From contig CACYNH010000007.1 in assembly GCA_902775735.1 (NCBI GenBank), positions 1-64,000 of the forward strand: DNA of 64,000 nucleotides, given 5' to 3'. Positions 59,091 to 64,000 of this stretch are shown here, one piece after another (position 1 is the first letter of the stretch; each line of letters opens with the position of its first letter). The DNA is from an uncultured Erysipelotrichaceae bacterium (lineage in GTDB: Bacteria; Bacillota_I; Bacilli_A; Erysipelotrichales; Erysipelotrichaceae). The notes below the pieces were generated by a model. That model ran no database searches, was not told where the DNA came from, and saw nothing but the letters and a program-made list of their open reading frames with translations. A program made the position numbers and the translations under genes.

Positions 59091-60176
59091 ATGCCGTTTG
59101 AACTGATCCGCAATGACATCACTCTTGTCAAAGCCGATGCCATCGTCAATTCCGCCAATCCCGAACCCGTCGTAGGCAGAGGAACCGACTCCTCCATTTA
59201 TAACGCGGCAGGCTATGAAAAGCTGCTTGCGGAGCGTAAGAAAATCGGAACCATTTCCCCCGGCGAGGCAGCCGTCACAAAAGCCTTTGACCTCAAAGCG
59301 AAATTCATCATCCATACCGTCGGTCCCGTCTGGATTGACGGAAAGCACGGTGAACTGGAAACCCTGGCGTCATGCTACAGAAAGTGCATGCGCCTGGCCG
59401 AACAGCTGGGCTGCACCAGCATTGCCTTCCCATTGATCTCCACCGGCGTCTACGGCTTTCCGAAAGACAAAGCGCTGGAAATCGCTTTACGTGAAATCGA
59501 AACGTTCTTAATGGACACGGAGGATTTCAATGTCATCCTTGTTGTCTATGACCGCTCCTCCTATGAGATTTCCTCTTCCCTGAATTTCAATGTGCGCTCC
59601 TTCATCAGCGACCGCATGGTGGAATCCAAAGCGTCAGATTACATTAATGAAAAGGCAGCCTTCTCATATCAGAGAAGGGAAAGCTTCCGTCCCTCTTCCT
59701 CTCTGCTGTTTCCTCAGCACAAAAAACAGGAAAAAGCTGATTACATGGAAGAAGCATCGAAGCCGGACTTTCCGGTTTCTTCCGCGATGCCCCTTGGCAG
59801 TATCAGTTTTGAATTCAGCGTCGAGGATGTCCTTCGCAAAAAATCAGAAACCTTTCAGGAAAAGCTGCTTTCCCTGATTGACGAAAGAGGAATGAGCGAT
59901 CCGGAAGTCTATAAAAAGGCAAACATGGACCGCAAACTCTTTTCCAAAATCCGCTCCAATCCGGACTATGTCCCCAAAAAGCGCACGGTGTTCGCACTGG
60001 CGGTCAGTCTGAAACTGGATTATCCGGAAACAGCTGACCTGCTGGCAAGAGCCGGCTACGCCTTTTCCCCGGCAAACGCAACCGATCTCATCATCGAATA
60101 CTGCATCCGCCATGAGATCTTCAATATCATGGATATCAACGCAATTCTCTTTGAATACGACCAGAGCCTGCTCTGA
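59091..60176 (+). CDS. Macro-domain protein with C-terminal helical/HTH-like domain
   Basis: The 361-residue protein has an N-terminal macro domain (about 1-165) that binds ADP-ribose. Its loops read VNSANPEPVVGRGTDSSIYNAAG and PLISTGVYGFPKDKAL, and IIHTVGPVW is a macro core strand. After a variable linker (about 170-240) comes a compact domain (about 245-361: LSLIDERGMSDPEVYKKANMDRKLFSKIRS and LALAVSLKLDYPETADLLARAGYAFS). This tail resembles the XRE-like module seen in Bacillota macro proteins. GGAGGG precedes the ATG. It is followed by VWA and ADP-ribosylglycohydrolase genes. Confidence 0.85.
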   Translation: MPFELIRNDITLVKADAIVNSANPEPVVGRGTDSSIYNAAGYEKLLAERKKIGTISPGEAAVTKAFDLKAKFIIHTVGPVWIDGKHGELETLASCYRKCMRLAEQLGCTSIAFPLISTGVYGFPKDKALEIALREIETFLMDTEDFNVILVVYDRSSYEISSSLNFNVRSFISDRMVESKASDYINEKAAFSYQRRESFRPSSSLLFPQHKKQEKADYMEEASKPDFPVSSAMPLGSISFEFSVEDVLRKKSETFQEKLLSLIDERGMSDPEVYKKANMDRKLFSKIRSNPDYVPKKRTVFALAVSLKLDYPETADLLARAGYAFSPANATDLIIEYCIRHEIFNIMDINAILFEYDQSLL

Positions 60177-60182
60177 TCATTT

Positions 60183-60210
60183 GTCGCCTGCCAGGCGACC
60201 TTTCTTTTTT
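60183..60210 (+). terminator. Terminator after the macro-domain gene
   Basis: GTCGCCT (60183-60189) pairs with AGGCGAC (60193-60199) around 3 nt, followed by CTTTCTTTTTT. Read-through or a separate promoter is needed for the VWA gene. Confidence 0.8.
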
Positions 60211-60253
60211 CTGAATGAAGTATTCTGCAGGTGTGAACAGGAGGAAAAAAGAA

Positions 60254-60922
60254 ATGAAAACAAACACAACGGAACTTGTCATGATTCTTGACAAAAGCGG
60301 CTCCATGCACGGGCTGGAGGCGGATACCATCGGCGGCTTCAATTCAATGATTGAAAAGCAGCGCAAAGAGGAGGGAAAGGTTTATGTTTCCGCGGTTCTC
60401 TTCAATGAAAAGTCTGACGTCATCTATGACCGTGTCGATCTTTCCAAAGTGGAACCGATGACAGATTCACAGTATTATGTCAGCGGATGCACCGCCCTTC
60501 TTGACGCGGTGGGGAACGCTATTCATCACATCGGCAATGTCCATAAGTACGCCCGCAAAGAGGACGTGCCGGACAGAACAGTCTTCATCATCACCACCGA
60601 CGGCATGGAAAACGCAAGCCGCACCTACACCTATGACAAAGTTAAGAAGATGATTGAGCGCCAGAAGGAAAAATACGGCTGGGAGTTCATCTTCATGGGC
60701 GCCAACATCGACGCCATCGAAACAGCGGAACGCTTCGGCATCCGGAAAGAAAGAGCCGCCACCTACCGCTGCGACAGCGAAGGAACAGCGATCAATTTCA
60801 GCGTCATGTCCGAAATCGTCAGCCGGGTCAGAGCATCCGCCTCTCATAAGCAGATGAAAGAGGATCTCGATGACGACACCCTCATGGCTCCGATCAGGGC
60901 ACATTTCAGCAATAAAGACTGA
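60254..60922 (+). CDS. VWA-domain protein (MIDAS intact)
   Basis: The 222-residue protein is essentially one von Willebrand factor A domain with an intact metal site: DKSGS (13-17), a threonine in SGCTALLDAVGNAI and the aspartate in ITTDGMENAS. It has no signal peptide, so it is cytosolic. ATG 60254 follows GGAGG. It is followed at 12 nt by the ADP-ribosylglycohydrolase gene and preceded by the macro-domain gene. Cytosolic VWA proteins of this size often serve as scaffold or client-binding partners, as TerY does. Here it may present an ADP-ribosylated target to the hydrolase. Confidence 0.85.
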   Translation: MKTNTTELVMILDKSGSMHGLEADTIGGFNSMIEKQRKEEGKVYVSAVLFNEKSDVIYDRVDLSKVEPMTDSQYYVSGCTALLDAVGNAIHHIGNVHKYARKEDVPDRTVFIITTDGMENASRTYTYDKVKKMIERQKEKYGWEFIFMGANIDAIETAERFGIRKERAATYRCDSEGTAINFSVMSEIVSRVRASASHKQMKEDLDDDTLMAPIRAHFSNKD

Positions 60923-60934
60923 GGAGGAATAAAG

Positions 60935-61861
60935 ATGACAGTAAACAATATGAGAAACGCGGTCCTTGGCGTGATCACCGGCGACGCCCTGGGCTGTCCT
61001 GTCCAGTTTGAAAGCCGGGAAGAAGTCAGCAGACATCCGGTCACCGGGATGAGAGGCTACGGTTCATTCAATCTGCCGCCCGGATCATGGACGGACGACT
61101 CCAGCCTGACCCTCGCCCTGCTGGCGTCGATCAGAGAATGCCAGGACATCAGGCTCACCGATATCGCCGACCGCTTTATGGACTGGCTGTACAACGGCGC
61201 CTATACGCCGTTCGGCTTCTCCTATGACATCGGCTATGGAACAAGGGCAGCGATCGAAACCTACCGGCATTCCCATGACCCCTATACATGCGGGGGATCC
61301 TCGGAAAGAAACAACGGCAACGGCTCTCTGATGAGAATCATTCCCGCCTGTGTGTTCAGCGTGGAAAGAGGCGATGATGAAAAGACGATGATCCGCGTGA
61401 TGGATGAAACCGGGGGACTGACCCACAATCATCCCCGTTCCAAAACCGCGTGCGGTCTCTACGCTTTTATTGTCAGAGCATTAATCAATGAGGAAGGAAC
61501 TCTTGAAGAAAGACTGCAGAGCGGACTGAAGCAGGGTTTTGCGTATTACCGTAAACACGGCAATAAGGAGCTCGGCTATTACAGCCGTCTTGAAGATCTC
61601 GGCTCATTCGCAAAAACAGAAAGAAAAGACATCCGCTCTTCCGGCTATGTCGTCGACTCGCTGGAAGCGGCTGTCTGGTGCCTGATTACGGAGAATTCCC
61701 TTGAAAAGTCTCTTCTTAAAGCGGCCAATCTGGGCGAAGACACCGACACGGTCGCTGCCATTGCCGGCGGTCTTGCCGGTCTGTACTACACAGCGGACGC
61801 CATCCCGCAGGAATGGTATGAGGCGCTGCAGAACAGAGAACTGGTTGAATCTTTCTTCTGA
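60935..61861 (+). CDS. ADP-ribosylglycohydrolase (DraG/ARH family)
   Basis: The 308-residue protein has the ARH fold with its Mg2+ sites: GDALGCPVQFE (16-26), SWTDDSSLTLAL (about 51-62) and GEDTDTVAAIAGGLAG near residue 270. It removes ADP-ribose from arginine or other side chains, or cleaves related N-glycosides. GGAGG precedes it at good spacing, 12 nt after the VWA gene. No ADP-ribosyltransferase is in the window, so the substrate may come from a toxin, phage or distant enzyme. Confidence 0.9.
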   Translation: MTVNNMRNAVLGVITGDALGCPVQFESREEVSRHPVTGMRGYGSFNLPPGSWTDDSSLTLALLASIRECQDIRLTDIADRFMDWLYNGAYTPFGFSYDIGYGTRAAIETYRHSHDPYTCGGSSERNNGNGSLMRIIPACVFSVERGDDEKTMIRVMDETGGLTHNHPRSKTACGLYAFIVRALINEEGTLEERLQSGLKQGFAYYRKHGNKELGYYSRLEDLGSFAKTERKDIRSSGYVVDSLEAAVWCLITENSLEKSLLKAANLGEDTDTVAAIAGGLAGLYYTADAIPQEWYEALQNRELVESFF

Positions 61862-61941
61862 TTCATTCTTTCTTCAAAAAGTGTTCATCCTTTCCACACA
61901 TTGCTGTCTGACAATGAAAGTGCGAAAGGAGAACACACCTT

Positions 61942-63177
61942 ATGAAGAAAACAAAACTGTTCACCGCTTTTCTGGCAATGGGGCTGATCACAGGCTGCGC
62001 CCAAAGCACGGTGAGTGAACCGGAAGAAGAAACAGCAGTCATACAGGAAGAAGCTGAGGAAGAAAGCACAGAAACCGAAGCCGCTGTCCAGCTGAGCGAA
62101 TATACTGATACCGGCGACGGGTCCCATGCCATCGAAGCGGACGGGACCGAAGAATCCTATTCCTATATCAAAGTCACCAAATCCGGGGACAGCGATGGCG
62201 ATGAAGCGGACTTCTACGGCACCAACGCCGCCATATACGCATTGAACGGCGCTTCCCTGACGATTGAAAACGCGGAAATCGAAACCGACGGCAAACACGC
62301 CAACGCGGTTTTCAGCTATGGTGAAGGCACAGTGCTCACAATCTCTGATTCAGTGATCCATACATCCGGCAATTGTTCCGGCGGTCTGATGACAACCGGC
62401 GGCGGAACGATGATTGCCAATGACCTGACCGTCATCACCGAAGGCAATTCCTCCGCGGCCATCCGTTCCGACCGGGGCGGCGGCACTGTCATTGTCACGG
62501 GCGGTTATTATGAGTCAAACGGCAAAGGCTCCCCTGCCATCTATTCCACCGCGGATATTACCGTCAATGACGCTGAACTGGTTTCAAACAGCGCCCAGGG
62601 CGTTGTCGTGGAAGGAAAGAATTCCGTCACACTGAACAATGTCACCCTGACCGCTTCCAACACTTCCAAAAACAGCGACAAGTCCAGCCGCTTCCAGGCG
62701 GTCATGCTGTATCAGAGCATGTCCGGCGACGCCTCGAAAGGAACCTCTTCCTTTGTCATGACCGGCGGCAGCCTGACGAATTTAAACGGCAGCGTCTTCT
62801 TTGTCACAAACACTTCAGCGGTGATTGAGCTGAACAATGTCACAATCTCCAATGAAGGAGATTTCATGAATGTTGAAGCGGCCGGCTGGGGCAAAGACGG
62901 ATCCAACGGCGGGCATGTCACAATGACCGCTGCGGATCAGACACTGAGCGGCGACATCACAGTCGACGCGATCTCTTCCCTGAATCTCACGCTGGAAGAT
63001 GGCACATCCTACACCGGGGCCATTCTCAGCGAAGGCGAAACCGGTGTCACCATGAACGCAGGCAGCGCATGGATCCTGAGCGGGGACACATATATCACTT
63101 CGCTTGACGGGGATACTTCCGGTCTTAACCTGAACGGATACTCCCTGTATGTAAACGGCGTACTTTACACAGAATAA
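61942..63177 (+). CDS. Secreted lipoprotein with right-handed beta-helix repeats
   Basis: The 411-residue protein has a lipobox signal (LITGC, C19), an acidic Glu/Thr-rich spacer (about 25-50) and a long region of short, regularly spaced beta-strand repeats rich in Gly, Asn, Ser and Thr. Examples are GGTVIVTGGYYESNG, SVTLNNVTLTAS and AVIELNNVTISNEG. This is the pattern of a beta-helix, as in adhesins and polysaccharide-acting proteins of gut Bacillota. No catalytic triad is evident. AAGGAG precedes the ATG. It is preceded by the ADP-ribose group but has no obvious link to it. Confidence 0.82.
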   Translation: MKKTKLFTAFLAMGLITGCAQSTVSEPEEETAVIQEEAEEESTETEAAVQLSEYTDTGDGSHAIEADGTEESYSYIKVTKSGDSDGDEADFYGTNAAIYALNGASLTIENAEIETDGKHANAVFSYGEGTVLTISDSVIHTSGNCSGGLMTTGGGTMIANDLTVITEGNSSAAIRSDRGGGTVIVTGGYYESNGKGSPAIYSTADITVNDAELVSNSAQGVVVEGKNSVTLNNVTLTASNTSKNSDKSSRFQAVMLYQSMSGDASKGTSSFVMTGGSLTNLNGSVFFVTNTSAVIELNNVTISNEGDFMNVEAAGWGKDGSNGGHVTMTAADQTLSGDITVDAISSLNLTLEDGTSYTGAILSEGETGVTMNAGSAWILSGDTYITSLDGDTSGLNLNGYSLYVNGVLYTE

Positions 63178-63200
63178 AACCGGATTTCTCCGGTTCTCAC

Positions 63201-63237
63201 AAACCTTTGGTCACTGACCAGAGGTTTTATTATTTTT
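63201..63237 (+). terminator. Terminator of the beta-helix lipoprotein gene
   Basis: AAACCTTTGGTC and GACCAGAGGTTT pair with one mismatch around 3 nt, followed by TATTATTTTT. It overlaps the end of the convergent gene. Confidence 0.85.
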
Positions 63238-64000
63238 CATGACATTGCGGTAGAACACGATTGTGATAAATCCCATCACCGCCAGCGGCACCAGTGCCGA
63301 CACCCCAAGAAGGATGAGTTCAGAAAGCGCTGCGCCTTTTGAGAGGTAAATGGACACCAGCGCCGTGCCCAGATAAATCACGCACAGCAGTCCGACAAAC
63401 AGATAGAATCTGCGGATTTCCCGGTTCATGATTGCCCCGCGCATCTTTTCATCCGTGCCCAGCTGTCCCAGAATAAAGTATTCCCTTGTCCGTGAGGACA
63501 GGTCTGTTTCCAGACGGAACATGACCGTCATCGACTGCAGGATGGAAATCGCGATGTAGGTGAAGATGATCATCAGCTTTTCCACAGCGCTGTTTTCTCT
63601 TCCCGTCAACATGCTCAGCATGACCATCAGGTCGCCGATCAGAAGGAAGATTGTGATCTTTGTGAACTGCAGATCCCTTCTCAGGAAACCGTTGGCGGCG
63701 GTTTCCACTGTGTCCGCGGTTCCCTTTTTGCGGTTATAACGGGTCAGAGCCGGTAAAAGAACATTGGAAATGGTCCGCTCAAGACCGACGCAGGCAATGA
63801 CCATCATGACCGCAAGGCCGCCGTTGGATTTAAAGAAACCGTACAGCGGCAGGACTGCCGCACCGATGCCGATGAGGTTGAGCAGGTACTGGAAAACCTT
63901 TGTGTTGGTGAGGCCGTAGCCGCCTTCTTTTTTCATCGCGCCGATATTTCCGCCGGCTAAAAGGACCGCGCCGCTTTTATAGGCAAACGAGCTGTTGAGC
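63211..64000 (-). CDS. FtsX-like ABC permease, C-terminal part (cut by window end)
   Basis: The frame is open to the window edge with no stop codon, so an internal ATG at 63936 is not the true start. The visible 262 residues contain about six membrane segments. A cytosolic stretch, SSRTREYFILGQLGTDEKMRGAIMNREIRRFY, resembles the loop before the last helices of FtsX/BceB-like permeases. No ATP-binding domain is seen. An unrelated polytopic membrane protein is possible. Confidence 0.5.
   Translation of the reverse strand, partial: LNSSFAYKSGAVLLAGGNIGAMKKEGGYGLTNTKVFQYLLNLIGIGAAVLPLYGFFKSNGGLAVMMVIACVGLERTISNVLLPALTRYNRKKGTADTVETAANGFLRRDLQFTKITIFLLIGDLMVMLSMLTGRENSAVEKLMIIFTYIAISILQSMTVMFRLETDLSSRTREYFILGQLGTDEKMRGAIMNREIRRFYLFVGLLCVIYLGTALVSIYLSKGAALSELILLGVSALVPLAVMGFITIVFYRNVMKNNKTSGQ

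Overview
The window looks like chromosomal DNA of an anaerobic, low-oxygen-adapted Bacillota bacterium. A gut member of the Erysipelotrichia/Clostridia is the most likely source. The supporting marks are an oxygen-sensitive glycyl radical enzyme with its radical-SAM activase, an AddAB (RexAB-like) recombination nuclease, KtrAB potassium uptake, a ComFA-type helicase, LarC, strong AGGAGG-like ribosome binding sites, near-consensus sigma-A promoters and many Rho-independent terminators. Base composition is close to balanced. No rRNA, CRISPR array, prophage or complete insertion sequence is visible.

Region 1 (1-9.0 kb) is accessory sugar metabolism. A comFA-like gene is broken at the left edge by AT-rich DNA. 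Next come a LysR/MFS pair and a tight five-gene minus-strand operon: PfkB kinase, a YihQ-type GH31 glycosidase, a YihU-like beta-hydroxyacid reductase, a DUF4867 protein and a fucose/arabinose-type isomerase. The set resembles sulfoquinovose (sulfoglycolysis) utilisation. However, the glycosidase lacks the arginine that binds the sulfonate in known sulfoquinovosidases, and the operon encodes no aldolase.

Region 2 (9.0-18 kb) holds a TetR gene, an orphan DapB/diaminopentanoate-dehydrogenase-like oxidoreductase, and a second sugar system. That system consists of a YbiW/PflD-type glycyl radical enzyme, an FSA-type aldolase, a GldA-type dehydrogenase, a ROK kinase, the radical-SAM activase and a DeoR regulator. 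Together they can be read as a self-contained anhydroglycolysis pathway: 1,5-anhydrohexitol to its 6-phosphate, to 1-deoxy-fructose-6-phosphate, to glyceraldehyde-3-phosphate plus hydroxyacetone, to 1,2-propanediol. A repeated DeoR-like operator motif sits at three places in the regulon.

Region 3 (18-37 kb) is mostly housekeeping: split ChrA transporter with LysR, ZIP transporter, methyltransferase, IspD, an isolated tRNA-Ile/tRNA-Ala pair, KtrAB, Lon with a divergent TetR gene and two palindromic operators, MYG1, a stand-alone DUF3320-like protein, a SagB-like reductase, MetY, and a flavinylated lipoprotein reductase under a textbook MerR promoter.

Region 4 (37-57.8 kb) carries addB-addA, several enzymes (amidohydrolase, LarC with a large His-rich insert, Fe-S aldo/keto reductase, prolyl-tRNA editing protein, radical SAM, Nudix), an orphan PTS IIB, a second MetY-like enzyme, YaaA-Bcp and a large ABC transporter. 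It also holds two tiny membrane-protein genes.

Region 5 (57.8-64 kb) has an AI-2E-family transporter, an ADP-ribose-themed group (macro-domain protein, VWA protein, ADP-ribosylglycohydrolase), a beta-helix lipoprotein and the C-terminal part of a membrane protein cut by the window end.

All family assignments come from reading motifs by eye. No database search was possible. The longest stretches without a large gene are 34170-34455 (a leader ORF and two terminators) and 2825-3057 (a terminator).
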